64,000 nt of DNA from Cytospora piceicola (Eukaryota > Ascomycota > Sordariomycetes > Diaporthales > Cytosporaceae). Location: positions 390,970 to 454,969 of the forward strand of contig JALQBC010000035.1 in assembly GCA_023375675.1 (NCBI GenBank), given 5' to 3'. The notes beneath the pieces were generated by a model. The model did not search any database. It was not told the DNA's origin and was given only the letters and a program-made list of their open reading frames with translations. The position numbers were made by a program, and so were the translations under genes. Below are positions 48,571-61,533 of the stretch, in pieces (position 1 is the stretch's first letter; each line of letters begins with the position of its first letter).

Positions 48571-50340
48571 TCATCTTCTCATCTCTTGCTCTGCTTCCTG
48601 CATGGAGCTTCGCCTCCAGCCTTCTTCTGTGGTACTTGGTGTCATCGGCGAGGGTTCTGCCCCTGACAATGGCCATTCCATGCTCCGATGTTCCCGATGG
48701 CTTGCTTCGTCCGCCCTCTGAGACCGCGTATTGGTCTCCTGGATATAAAGAGAGTCCAGAGACAACGACGCCGAACCGGATCGCCGCCGTGGCTCCACAG
48801 GAGTCTGTGACAGAGGAGAAACAGAAATAGCCCCAAGTCTTGTCCCGCCCTCAGCCTGCTGCTCAAGGTCGTCATGATGACGAGTCGCATCGTGATCATG
48901 CCCATGCCCATGCTCTTCAGCAGCGCCGCTCTCGTGCTCGGGCACTGTCCCCAGCTGTGACCGTTGAGTCAGCTCGACCAGCGTGTCTTCGTCGTCAAAT
49001 ACGCCCTCGAGTGTCCGGCACGTGTCGAGAACGCTATCTTGGAACAATTTGACCCGCCCGCGGAACCCTGCAAGGTTCCCTCGGCTGCCGTCTCCGCTTC
49101 CCTGCAGAGTACCACTGCCGCCGATCCCAGGTGGGTACGGACGGTAGTTGTTGCTGCGGCGCCGACGCACTGCTGCGGCACGTAAAGCTGCGCTTGACTG
49201 CTGTTCTCCTCGAACGAAGAGCGAGCGAAAGGAGACGAGGCAAGCTACGATATAGGCTGTTCAATACAGAATAAGTCAGTCTTGTTGTGCCAAAGAGGAT
49301 GCAAGGCTTTAGCCCGTAAGAGCTCGACGCCAAGGACAGGGCAATGGTGCTTACCGGTGCAGAGTTCCACATGAAACCAGAACCAGACCCAGGGTATGTT
49401 AAAAGTCTTGCCCCCCTGCTCCGTCTGCTCAAATACCTCGCTCAATAGGGCGCCACGGAGTATGGTCGCAACGATAGTGAATCCCACCAGGGAAAAGATG
49501 GCTGCAAGGGCAATCTTTTTCCGGAGACTGATACGAACGCCCCAGAGGATCCAAACCGGGAAACCGAAGACTCTGGAAATCAGCACAAGAACCTTTCTCT
49601 TCTCCCAGGAGATATAAGCTCGAAGGGCCTAGGTACGGGTCGGTGGAGAACTCACTCAACCCATCAGTGAAGATATCGAGAGCAATGGATGCTCTGAAAT
49701 ACGTGAAGAACTTGTTCTCGTATTCCACGGTCTCGCACGTTGTAAAGGTATAAATGATACCAGCAAACAGGCAGTGGAAAGTTGGCACGCCCATCGTGAC
49801 AGATGCAATACCACAAGCGAGCACGATACCAAAAACGACCCACCAGACAATCCGAAAGATGCGCGCCGCTCGATTCCCAAGCCGGTAAAAGAAGAGCAAG
49901 AAGTTGACCTTGATAAAATAGAAGCCGACAATAAACAGGATGATGGCCGAGCCACAGGCTTTGAGCATTCCCTCGGTGTTGGTGATGAAGTTGGGACCTA
50001 TCAGGGCAGTGCCGTTCACGAAGGCCATTAGATGATATATAATCCCCGCATAGTACTGGCTGAGACCCTCGATTGCGCCGAGCAGTAATAGGACGGCCAG
50101 CATGAGGAAGTCCTCAGCGAGGAACCGCCGAAAACACACCCATCGGATGTAGATGCGCGTGATGAAAGCGATAAAGCAGAGAGCAAAGAGGAACCAGTTG
50201 ATGGCCTAAGGTTTCGAGTCTGGTGTCAGCAAGATCGAGTGAGCTGGGGCGAACCGTGATTAGGAGTATCTTGAGGGGCATGTTACCAGAAAAGCGCTCT
50301 GCGATAACTGTGAGCTCGTCGCTGAGCCAGACGAGGCCAT
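48571..50340 (-). CDS. Fungal rhodopsin-domain (7TM) integral membrane protein
   Basis: Four exons (50340-50287, 50205-49656, 49570-49355, 49256-48571), in phase, give 501 residues. The start MASSGSATSSQ has an ideal context (ACCATGGCC). The seven hydrophobic segments typical of the fungal rhodopsin-domain/PTH11-like family run from AINWFLFALCFIAFITRIYIR to VWFWFHVELCTAYIVACL. Family landmarks include FIKVNFLLFFYRL, the WWVVFGIVLACGIASV helix, FTYFRASIALDIFTDGL and LWGVRISLRKKIALAAIF. There is no CFEM domain at the N-terminus. The ~230-residue cytosolic tail is charged and low-complexity, with a His/Asp run EHGHGHDHDATRHH that might bind metal. Ligand unknown; G-protein coupling is only proposed for such proteins. 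It sits next to the gentisate cluster, perhaps by chance. Confidence 0.88.
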
Positions 50341-51626
50341 GGTTTGTATCGCTGCAGCGTCTGAAGACGACTTTTTGCCCGGAATTCATCTTGGAACAGA
50401 TAGATGTTATCCCCTCAGAGCCGTCAGTGCCGAACTGCCACGTTTTGGGGAAACATGACCTCGATCCTCTGCAGGATCGGAGGAACATGGTTGCACACCC
50501 TGCAGTAATTGTATTTCTATGTAAGCCACACCAAGGTTTACAGCGTTGCGTTGTTTGTGGGGTCAACCATAAAGTCGGTACATCGAGTAAGCACTACTGC
50601 CAGGCTAAGACATGATATATTGTTCGCTCACGTGGTGCTCACTGGATCTGCAATCTCGCCTGCTCTAACGATAAGCTGTGGCACCCACACTGCGTCTTTA
50701 GGTGCAGCTCCCATGTGGCATGGTCCACCGGTCAGCATGCTGGAAGGAATCCCAAGGCACGAAGGAGCCCGGCTGACTCTGCGAATCAGCTGGGGTTGTG
50801 ATGATTCACCATCTACGGTTGCAAACCCGATAAGTCTTACGAGAGCGTCAATTGGGCTGTGTCGCTCTCAAATGATCCACACGAGTCCACCAGTATGGTC
50901 ACTAATTATTTATATCCGGCTGGATATATGCGTTATGCTGATATAAGCGCGACACCAGTTATCCCAGAAGTGTTTGAGCCCAAACTTAGGGGGTGTATTC
51001 CGTTTACACGCATTGACGTGTTACGCAGACCGCCCCAGGGTGTAATGATCAATAGCGCAGGGGAGGCTTATCTGGGTGTGTCTACTCGTACAAGCAGTGA
51101 GGTTTCAATGGTCGAATAGTTCCCCTTAGAGCTGTTTGGTTTGTTCAGCTGTGTCATCCTCCTACGAACCACCGTTTTTGTCCATGAGCTCCTGGAAAAG
51201 TTGTCAATATCTTTACATAATCAGGCTCAAGTATTTTGGGGGTCTATATAGACTTAAAGATTGATTATCGAAACAGAGATACGAGGAAAGGAAACTAGGG
51301 TAATGGTTAATCTGATATGGCAGTTTATAAACGAAAAGACGTCGTTACCTACGATTTTGTACTTTTTGATCTTTCTTACGACGTATAACTCGTTTAGAAC
51401 CACAACCTTGGAACGCAACAATTCAGTACACCCCACAATAAACCGATTTAAGTCCATATCAAGTCCTGGGCCAGCGTTAGAGCCGAAGTGCAGTGCGCAC
51501 AACTACTGTTTTACACACAAACATGATTGGAATTCATAAAATAAAGTAAGTAATAGAACATCACCACACTAACGGTTTCAAGTGACAAGCCCAGCGACCC
51601 GCAGTTCCCCAGCAGCGTATTAAGAA
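50341..51626. other. Intergenic, nothing recognised
   Basis: Short frames only. A 97-base AT-richer patch near 51,260-51,420 carries a few CpG-containing remnants but no identifiable element. Confidence 0.5.
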
Positions 51627-53872
51627 TCACAATATAGGGATTGTATGATCCCAAAGCCCGGAATCCCACAGGGAAGTATTGTCCAGCGAAGTGGAGAAGA
51701 GGAGATATATCAGGAGAGCTCTCCAAACAAGGATGTCATTGACAGCTTGTTTAGTTCTTGCTGTTCTCTCATCATCCTGTCCACCCTCCTGTTCTTGTTC
51801 AACCACCCGTTCTTGTTCACTCTCCGGGTCATGTTGCTTCCGTCGATGCTTAGTAACTTTCTCGCCACAACCTTGGCAGATGGTGCGACACATGTTCATT
51901 GTCCGCCTCATAAAAGGAATGATTGGTGGTATGGGAGTCCTGTCCAAAGCCATCTGGCTTATATCCTCACCCATGATGCAGGAAAGCGGTTTGTGATAGA
52001 CCCGCATCTCAGTCTTTGTCTCCACCGGCTTTGCAGAGTTCTTGCGGCGAATTTTGGCAGGGAACGCATGGGCTCATCCAGGGGACCCTCGACTTCGTCC
52101 AGGAAAGCCCCCAGAGTCTGTAAAGCCTTGGGGCTGTGGGTGACAATCTCGCGTGATAACCCATCCGGCTGAAGTTCCTTCCACAGTGACTGGCCTCCGG
52201 AACTTTGTTCAGTATTGTAACCAAACTCATTCGTGGCTACGGCCTCGTCCACATTGAGTAAGATGCTCGTCACTTTTCACAGGCTATATGTTTGTGACAC
52301 AGACATGGAAAGTATCTGGTCATCCTGCCTCAACCAACGGTCTAGGTCTTGGAGCTGGAATTTTATTGATTCCCTGATGACTTGCTTTTCCTTTAGGTGC
52401 AGCGCAGTGAATGATAGTTGGAAGTCCTCGAATCCGTTGAGCAATTTCTTACATGCATGGAGCACAGGCGGTGTCAAGGATAATTGAGGTTCACGCTCAG
52501 CTGCAGCGCTCCAGATGGTTTGAGGTAGATCGGCGAGAAAGTTGTGCGTTTCGTCACCCACATAAAGTGAACGATCGCCGACGTCGCGTCCGGCCAAGAT
52601 ATCGACCAAGCGTTGCATTGTGGGAACATTAATTTCCCCCAAGACTTCATCGAACCGATAGTCGACACGAAGAATTCGTACTTTGCGATGTCCTATATGG
52701 AGTGTCGCGGCTAGTTCTCAAGGTCTAAAGCGACCCTTCATATGCATTCTCAAACTTGTTGAGACCACGAGACTATTCAGGGCAAGCATCGTTGTTGCTT
52801 TCCACGCTCGAGTTGAATTAGAGAATACCTTCTTTGTTGGAAATATGGCAGGTACAAGGTCTACAGTGTCTGCAATAAGTAGCTACAGAAACCTGTAGTC
52901 TCTCCAATGGTAAAGAAAATGTTCAAAGGGCGAACGACTGAGACAATGGCGCAAGGAAGCTAGGTCCAGTCGACCAAACCACTGATAGGAATGAATTGTC
53001 GATTCAATCCGTGTAGACTCTCTCTTATTCGCCGCCATACGATCCCATGGAAACAGTTCAGTTACATGTGGTAAAAGTTACTTTTTAACCTTAACGCAGC
53101 CTTCCGCTTGTTCGGACGCCGGAGAAATTTCTTCGGGGTTTGCTGGAGACGGTGAAACCAGGCTTGGGACTTCGAAACTTGAGAATGCGCCAGCAACCCC
53201 AAGAGTTGGGTGTTGGCAAAAGTCGAACTGGAAGTTGTTTCCAACAATAATAGGACATGGCGAGTAGATCGGCTGGTAGATAGTCTACCAGGGTTGTCTT
53301 GAGAATGATTGGGTTCGTAGATCGTACTGGCCCTATCACTCCGAGCTCAGTAAAAGCCTGGGCCATGTCGCTGCCAGTTCCAGCCGTATTATCGTTGCCA
53401 AATGCGAGATACTTTGATACATAGGATATTGGCGATTTTGTCATTCGTGTAATTGGTTTTGGTCCAGTCAATTCCGGTGTAGCTGCCGGATCTGTCTTAT
53501 CGAATGGCAAATACTTGAACGTCTTCAAGTGTAAGACAAGAGTTTAGTTTAATAGAACCTATTCAGATCACGCCAGCTCTATTCCTTCTTGGTCATCTGG
53601 GACCAGGCACCGATTGCACGACTGTCCGCTTTACGACGGGCATTGCCGGCGACCACAAACGCTTGGAACACGGTGATCATAGTAAGGACTGTGGCGAGAA
53701 TGCCGATTGGTGCAGTTGATGCGAAAGTAATGAGATCCCAGTTGAACTGCCCATCTTGAGACTTGTCGTGGTCGTCGATTAGATTCAGCAGACTTCGTAG
53801 CAAGCAGTCCGTCGAGTTGCCATCTTCTGGGCACAACTCACGGATCCACATTGAGTTGTTTGGAGGATCCAT
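51627..53872 (-). pseudogene. Degraded fungal-specific gene (membrane-anchored N-terminus, unknown function)
   Basis: The start MDPPNNSMWIRELCPEDGNS is followed by a helix, FASTAPIGILATVLTMITVFQAF, and a basic stretch. It then hits TAG right after KKE, where TGG (SWRDLNRFY follows) is expected. A second piece, FKYLPFDKTDPAATPELTGP to VDYLPADLLA, passes with a frame change directly into IIVGNNFQFDFCQHPTLG, suggesting a missing internal segment. Downstream a frame reads from about 52,740 to 51,959 (RVDYRFDEVLGEINVPTMQ, then SILLNVDEAVATNE) interrupted only by a TGA at 52277-52279. A last piece has CQGCGEKVTKHRRKQH. I recall this N-terminal layout from uncharacterised multicopy fungal proteins but cannot name the family. 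It could be two adjacent relics. Confidence 0.55.
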
Positions 53873-56800
53873 CGTCGGTCAGTGAAGAATATACGTAGTG
53901 GACTGGTAATTTATAACGATTCGTTCGAAATTGGTGTTTCTTGTAATTAACTTCACGTTTCTTGCTTGGGTGCGGAAACGTTACTTGTACGCCAGAGCCT
54001 CAAAACCTCCCCGTCTCTCTCCTTGTACACACACTCGAGTTTCCAACGAGAAACTGCCACACTTATTAATGCGGGTTGTCTACCCACTCGGTGGGATTCT
54101 CCAATCGGATTGAACACTTGCATAAACACTCAAGTGCAGGCCTCTCGCATGCTTCAACTGGCCTGCTCTGGGCCGGTTCCCCGCTCTTCTCATATTAGTA
54201 AAGCGAACGATGGCAAACGGCCATATGTGAGATGGTGTCAGGGAACAGGATTCCATTTGCCAGAGCTCGAGCATGAGAAACTAGCATGTAATGCTACAGG
54301 AAGGCTTGTTACAGGTGTGGCGCAACCATTGAAGCACCTTCTCGCATTTCATTTCCCACCTCTCTTCAGGTTTCCAGTGTGTAAGATGCGTACATGGGTC
54401 CCGGTAGCTTTCATATATTGTCATTCTGTTGGTTTTTATCCCCCAGGACTCCTAGCTGTTCTTCGAATAGTCATTATAAAAATGAGGACCCACGCACCTA
54501 TGCTTTCCTCATATGTACCAGCATCTGGAAGGTCTAGAGGTTATGGCTTGCGAGATTATAAAGACGTATAGACCGGGATTGAATTGAGGGGTTGAAAGGG
54601 CCACAAAGCAGCAGCCGCCAAGGTATATGCAAAGGTACCGAGTGGTACCGGAATCCATCTCGAGACCAAATAGGGTCCAGTAAGATTCATTCATGGGTAC
54701 AGATGGGTAATAAGCCTTTTACAGTAATTAGTTCTAAAATATCCTATCACGTCTACTTTTTTAAAGATTATTCAAAAACAGCTTCTCCTTTTGTTTTCCT
54801 ACCATTTTACGCACTCGTTTATATGTATTACCTTCCCTTTACCTTCCAGAAACTTGTCTCAAAATCTAGCATACCAAGCTAACCGGTTACCCGTGGGTGA
54901 CTGGGTGATTGGATCTATTACCCACCCGTGAGTGTTTCCTAGACTTGAGACCATCTGCAGATGTACATGGATTACACCGCGGGCCTCCGGGTGTGATCAC
55001 AATGCATATTTAGTCACAAGGAAACAAGCGATTAATAACTTGGGGAGCTTGGTGAGAAATGGAAAGGACGATGCTGGAGTTATCACCAGAACAAATTGTG
55101 AAACTCAGGGGTGTTTCTGGTGACGACTGCATACCAAGAAGAAGACACAACACCCCATCCACCGACTTTGCACCCGAGTTCTAAAACATCCTTGGAATTC
55201 ACGGCAAATAGAAGTGTGAGGGGTTCCCGGCGGATTCTTCCGTATTGAATGTATTGTCCTGGTGATGTAGAAGGGGAAGAAAAAGGAAACGGCGGACGAT
55301 GCACGATCCAAGGTAAATAAGGAACAATACTTCGGAGCTGCCGCATAAGCAAGAGTAACCGGTGGAAATATCAGACTAATTAGAATTCCAAGAAGTATTT
55401 CGAGAGCGTGCTGACATACATCTCTTAGTGTTATTGTTGCAATAAACCTAGAGCAAGTGAATATCACAGGATCGGAAGGTCGGAATTTGATATCTGCATC
55501 AGAGCCATTTGGCCAAGTACATGAATAGTAAGGTAGACGGCCCGTACATACAGAGATGGTTTAATATCTCCGCGTGAGACAGTCGGAAGGATGGCATCCA
55601 AGAAAGTGCGATCAGAACGTGGGGAGGGGGGGACAAGCTCAATGCAAACATCGAGAAGCGTGACGGAAAACATCGGCATGGGAAGCCTAACTGCTGTTCA
55701 TAATAATACAATGTTTGGTCGGAATGGCGTTTTACAGAGATTCACTGGGATTACGGTTCGCTTTTTGTTCCGTCATCATCATTTCTTGTAGTGTTGCGGC
55801 GGCACCGGAATCGCGGTGTTCGCGGCCGCGTGATGTTGTTTTGGTTCCAACCTACTTCTAGTAGTAAGTACTTACCCAACCAGACTCCCCAACGGTAAAT
55901 GCTACCTACTATGCATAAAAGAGACAGTTGTTATTTAAGATGCAGTCACATTGTTATCGATCGCGGTCCTACCCATGTCACCTGGGCGGGAATCACGACA
56001 TCCTCCAAGATGGCCCACCGCCCTCTTCCCTCTCCCAGAAGCTCGGGATTCAACCAGATGCACCCAGAGCCCTAAACAACTTGATTTCAACCTACGGTTT
56101 CTCATCGCCGACAGCGCAGAGACGAAGCCTGCCCGCAGTGCGGCGCCCGCAGAGCACAAGAGGTTCTGCCAGACCTGCATGGAGGCTGCACGGCGACCTT
56201 CCCGAAGCGGGAATCTCGGGAATCACATCACCCAACGCCAAGTTCTGCTCGCCCACCCTTCCAGAGTCCATCGTCGGGCTGCGCGACCACGTCGTCCCGT
56301 CGGCTTACAACTGATTGCGACCCACCCCGCTTCTTGATGGCCCGGGCTGCAAAATCAGGGAAGGTATGGGAAGGTAGCTGAGGGCGAGATGTGAGGTGGG
56401 TTTCCCATATCAAGGCGCGCATCGCCCAGTATGGCTGGTGATCAACTGATGATCCGTAGGCCCAACCGACGTCTCGTATATCCTCTCCAGAGTCAACTTT
56501 CTCTGCTTTGAAGGGCGTTGTTCCAGGTCGATGTGTTGCCCATAATGTTTGGCAACGGGTTTCTCAGTGAGCCTCCCTCCCTCAGCCCCGGATGGCATGA
56601 TATCCAGACTTGACAAGACATGACCACTGACCGAATATAGGACTGGGAGGCGCTCCCGCATTTCCCACATTCATCGGCCGCCTCCGATCATGGTTCCGAC
56701 AAAACTTTGTTGACTTCCAGGTGACCGAGATACTCGGCCCTGTACCAGTCACGGTGGCACCCAAGGCGGCACCTCTGATCAACACTCCTCCTGTCTTCAC

Positions 56801-57459
56801 CTCTCGAACACCTTGCAGAGGGCCAAGAAACGAGGCAAAGGCAAAGGCATCAGGGTCCGAATCTGTAGAGATGGGGCCCATCATCGCCCTGCGCCGTCTT
56901 CGCCGGAGGCAAGGATGGTACGACGGCAGACGGAGGTCTCAAACATCTCAGGCCAAAGAAGAGAAGACAGGTCTGCTTGCCGCCGAGGCATGAACGACGC
57001 GACTAGCCATACCTGTGGCTCGCGTGGACTTGAATGAAGATAAAGGCCTTGAGGAAAGGCCTGACTTACACCATCTCGAACCATTCGACAACCGGGGCGG
57101 AGTTGCCAATAGGGGTTGGGACAACAAAGTTTACTCTCACTCAAAGACGATTTCTTTTGTTTGTGCTGAGGCGTATGGCGTTGTTGATAGCATGGTCCTG
57201 GGTTTTGTTTCATCAGCCTATGCAGAAGCAGGCTACTTCTGGTTTATTACGCGGAACGGTTCAAGACGAAGATGAGTGTGATTGATAATTTGATGTGGGG
57301 AGAGTGATAAATGCCCTTTTTCATTAAGCGTTCTATTCAAAGGGCTCTTTTGAGACCAGCATCAACTATACCAATGACATGGTGCAGGGTAAATACAGAA
57401 TTATAGTAACACAGTAAAGCCATTCAGGCTACACAGCTGAGGCCCCTTGAAAGATTCGT
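53873..57459. other. Gene-poor region, nothing firmly recognised
   Basis: Many short overlapping frames occur on both strands (the longest is 201 codons at 53966-54571), none with a motif, consistent codon use or splice chain. Around 56.0-57.0 kb the GC content is higher and frames of 80-130 codons overlap, so a decayed or non-coding transcript is possible. Confidence 0.5.
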
Positions 57460-59214
57460 TCAGGGGCATGTAGTGCTTGGGTAGTTGCAGCTCTCCAACC
57501 CACCGGTAATCTCAACATCCTCAAAGGTAAAGTCCGTGCAGCTTCCGTCACCACATAGTATATAGATCCCGTAGGCATCCGAATCGACAGTACCAGTGAC
57601 GTTGATGAAAGTAATGCCCGAGACAAGGACGCCATTGCTCGGGTTGCCCTGCCAGGAGTCAGCATTGTCCCGGGTTCATTCGGTAATATGGCAGGAGTCT
57701 TCACGAGGTGAAGATGCAACTTACGGTTGGTCCTCCGTTCAGATAGTCTTGCTGGATATCAATGCCATAGTCTGAAATACCGCTTATGGTGATATCCTCG
57801 TACGTCACGTCAGTGACCGTTCCGGTCGTGTCATAGTTTGACTTGATGCGGCACCCGTTCTCCGAGTCGACGATTTGGGAGTTGGAAAATGTCACGCCTG
57901 CCACGGTGTTGTTGCTCTTCCCTCCAATCGAACCGATCGATAACCCGTGTCCGCCGGAGCAATACATGCCGGTGACAAGGATGTTGGATCCAGAGGTAAC
58001 AGCCACGCAGTCATCTTGGTTGATAACCTGTTCGACGGTTAGCGTACCCACTCTCGCACACGTTCAGCTGGACCATGTATCGTCTCACCTTGGTATTGCT
58101 CAAAGTCACGTTATCAGAACCCGATATATCGAACCCGTCAGAGTTGTGGGCCGCCGGACTCCCGTCGCTCAGATCATTCGGCGCGTCTCCCTCCGAATTG
58201 TCAAGGGTCAAGCCAGTCATAGTCAGACCTTCGGCGCCCGAGACGTAGAAGCAATGCGTCGGCCAGTTCTTGATGTTCAGGTTTTTGATCAGGCCATTCT
58301 TGATTTTCTTGACCACGAAGAAGTGGTCAGGCTTGTCACCGCCACCGTTGGAGCCTTCACCATCCCAGTAAGCAGGGCCATTTCCATCAATCACGTGCCC
58401 TGCAGCTCCAGTGACGGCTGCTCAGTGATACTCCGTTAGCAATTCTCTAGATCAAAAGAAAGTCTAAGAGGTCCCACTCATAAGTAATGAGACACATCCC
58501 GGGCGGCATAACTGTTTCGACAAACCCGAGGACCAATCTCATGGAGGGTCTTGATTGCGAGGGAAACGTACTGATGTCAGTCCCGGTCAGGACGATAGGG
58601 TCAAAGTCCGAGTCCGCAGTAGTCCCAAAGGTCGTCGTGCCAGCAAACGTCAGGGATGCTCCGGTCTGGAGTGCAAGACTCAGGGTGCTTGATGCCGGAG
58701 CAGAGACATCAGAGAACAGGATGTTGGTGCAGGACTTGACAGCAGACGAGACGCCCGCGTAGGCGGTCACAGTGCAGTCGTAATTACCAGTGACAGTTGC
58801 CGTGGCAGTGGTGGTGACCTGGCTAGTGGAGGTGGTGACGGTGGAATTGGAAGTCGAGGTTGAAGTTGTCTAGATTTTTTTCAGCCCAAGGTCTTGTTCT
58901 GGGCTACACTATTTCAGGGCCTGACTTACCTTGGCCGTGGTAGTGGAGGTCTTGGTAAACGAGGTCGCCCCACCTGTGACATAGCAGCTACACTCCGCTG
59001 AGAGCTTGCTAGTTTTGAAGGAACAGGCCGACGCAAAGGGAGCGGCGAGGGATGTGGTGGCGGTGATCTTGGCCGTGGTGAAGGTCGCGCAGAAGGCTGA
59101 TGCAGACGCAAGGTTGGCAGAAAACGCTGACGCACAGGAGTTTGACTTTGGATTTGTGCATGCACTGATCAGACTGGGCAAGACTGCCGCGACTATAAGT
59201 ATGGAACGCATCAT
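57460..59214 (-). CDS. Secreted endopolygalacturonase, GH28
   Basis: Five exons (59214-58930, 58869-58572, 58417-58089, 58027-57725, 57648-57460), in phase, give 467 residues. It hydrolyses alpha-1,4-galacturonan in plant pectin outside the cell. A signal peptide ([18 protein letters not shown]) is followed by a Cys-, Ala- and Ser-rich module of ~75 residues ending CSCYVTG, then a Thr/Ser linker that is probably O-glycosylated. The beta-helix carries the GH28 catalytic set: [16 protein letters not shown] (two acid Asp), [11 protein letters not shown] (catalytic His) and CRIKS (substrate-binding Arg-Ile-Lys). C-terminal disulfide Cys are present ([20 protein letters not shown]). The extra N-terminal module makes it about 100 residues longer than a typical endo-PG. 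All catalytic residues are intact. Confidence 0.95.
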
Positions 59215-59358
59215 GGGGAGCTCTTGGGTCTCTCGAATGATGTGCTCGGAAGTGACAGGCCGGGCTTTAAGGGCGATAAGATAGTTCAGGGGCTCCTTGA
59301 TAACTTGGCGATGAGGCCAAGAGATCAAGATGCAGCTAAGATGCGAGCGATCGAGGAC

Positions 59359-59365
59359 ATTTATA
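59359..59365 (-). promoter_or_regulatory. TATA box (TATAAAT) of the polygalacturonase gene
   Basis: On the minus strand TATAAATG lies about 145 bp before the ATG at 59214. Confidence 0.5.
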
Positions 59366-60463
59366 ATATTTGCTTCGGTATATTATCCTAGTTCCGGTCC
59401 CCATTTCCACGGTTGATGGACCGGATCGACCTCTGAGAATGTATCGAATCCTACGAGTACCGCCATCATGCGGTAGCACGCTATGAAAGACAACCAACAA
59501 AAGCACAACATGAGCTGAAAATCCTTCATAGTGGTGGGTCTCTTCATGGCAGAGAAAAACAAGAGGTGCTACGCCCATATTGGCTCGGAGCGAAGGCTTG
59601 GGCTATCATGTTGGGACTCGTCTGCAAAAAGGTGGTAGCGACTAGATGTTTGTTGACTTTGTGAAGCAAGTTTGATCTGGAATTCCGGTTGGCGATTGGC
59701 GCAAACGTTTCTAGCCTTCCGAAGGCCCCATTTGGGGTAGTATACGGATTTATGCCCCATTTAACGCACCAATGGTTATCTCTACATGTATGTGGCGCAT
59801 CCAATCTTGTCCACCAATAGCTTTTACGACGTATAGTGAGGATGCATATGGTTGGAAACATTGCTCAAATCTCTCCCGTTTTTTTGTGCCGTATTCCCTT
59901 GGTTTACCGGGTGTGAACATCTATCTCGGATAGTCTAACGCAAAACGCATGTGCTAGAGGATACTCTATATTATTCAGGCCGCAATTACTGACACGCAGT
60001 TGTAACCCTACATGTCGGACTGGGCCCTTCTCATATGTGTTTCCTTGCCAGACCAGTTGGCTAGACTGCTGAGGACACGTGCTGGATGGGATGACCAACA
60101 CCGTCGTTCACTTTTCAGAAGGTTGCCTCGCCGGGGCCATATATTTCAATGCGTAATCGTGACAGAAGATAGGATGTTCAGGACCTTCGCACGAAATAGC
60201 AAGAACAACTCGTCCCAGAGACAAATATGCGTTGTCGTCCAGGTCTTTGCGTCCAGGGCGCTTGTATAATCGCGGGTAAAGCATCTGTGGCAGATGGTAG
60301 CGTGGGCTCTACACCTGATCGGCAGGCAATTGGGTCCAGAGAGATGGAGACCAATTTATTAAGGCCTGCTGCTGTCGCGTCCCTCTTGGTGTTGTCGTCC
60401 GGCTTTAGCAGCCCTTCCGCCGTGGGGCGATGTGCCCAGGTGTCTTTCAGCCGTGATGGACGC
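59366..60463. other. Intergenic, nothing recognised
   Basis: This is the upstream region of the polygalacturonase gene, with short frames only. Confidence 0.5.
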
Positions 60464-60697
60464 TTAGGAGACACGAACATATCCCCCGCCATTGACAGGA
60501 GGGCGCCTGTGGCGTGGCGTGCCTGGGAATCTGTGTTGCATCAGCATGGACAAGATAAATACGGCGAAGAGTAGCAACGTGGTCAATTTGTGTCTGTCGG
60601 GCTGGTTGGCGTCTTGGAAGCTCGAGTTTGTATCAGCAGTCGTGGGCTCAAAAATCTTTACAATCTTGAAACCATTTCTCAGGGCATCCCATGGCAT
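60464..60697 (-). CDS. Possible small single-pass membrane protein
   Basis: An ORF of 77 codons starts at ATG 60697 (MPWDALRNGFKIVKIFEP). It has one hydrophobic segment, LTTLLLFAVFILSMLM, near residue 50, followed by an Arg/Pro-rich end. Upstream the minus strand has a C/T/A-rich tract resembling a fungal 5' leader. There is no known family and no clear TATA box, and it could be an exon of a larger gene or a chance frame. Confidence 0.3.
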   Translation of the reverse strand: MPWDALRNGFKIVKIFEPTTADTNSSFQDANQPDRHKLTTLLLFAVFILSMLMQHRFPGTPRHRRPPVNGGGYVRVS

Positions 60698-61533
60698 ACC
60701 AGTCAGCACGAAGAAGCTACAGATAGACTTGCCGCGAATGGAGGGGGCTGGGAAGGTCAGGGAGCTGGATAGCCCACGGAACCTGTGTCGGGATAGACGG
60801 GCAGAGGTGCCGTCTGTCGGCCTGGGTGCTGCCGGATATCGCGATGTGTCGGGCAGGCTGGCTCGAAGTAGGAGGGGTAGGCAGGCTGATGGTGTAGCGT
60901 AGCTGGTGGTGATATGGATGTTCGAGGCGGATGGACTGTTGGTTCTTCTGGACCAACACTACACTGACTACTGACGGTTTCTTTATGTACCCTAGGGTAC
61001 TAACACGACTGACTGGGTTTGGACTTAAATGGGACCAAGGTGTAATAAAGAAGGCAACATTGACAAGTGGAGGACTGAATTTTAACTTGGTCAGGTTGAT
61101 GATTGACTTGTGTATTGATGTGCTACTTCTGGCATCTTGCTCGATCCAGAAAGCCATGCTTTCTCCCTCCATTCTTCGCTCCCTAGTAACAATATTATTC
61201 CTCTTGTCCTCCAGGAAATCCGCTGGGCTTCCTCTGTGATATTGCTCCATGAGTCAATGCCCGAGCAGCACAGACATGCAGTCATGTAAGACAAACACTG
61301 CCCAGGTGCCGGTATTACCACAAGTTGCAACCTTAGGGGAGGCTAATTATATTCCTCCACGCTTGTATTCCTTCTCCATGGTGACCTGCCTTACTCCGGT
61401 GCAGAGGATGGGGAAGCGAAAGGAGATGGAAATAGGCCAAGAGCCTTCATGAGCAGGATGATGGTGGTGACGAGGGCGGTGAGGATCAGGATGCGCAGGG
61501 GCGAGCTCTTGGTGCTGGCAAGATCCGCTTATG
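60698..61533. other. Intergenic, nothing recognised
   Basis: Short frames only. It includes the possible leader of the small membrane protein and the 3' flank of the repeat-containing gene. Confidence 0.5.

Noticed and set aside
53966..54571. 201-codon ORF on plus
   Set aside because: It has no motif, Kozak context or splice signals, and its composition resembles random open sequence.
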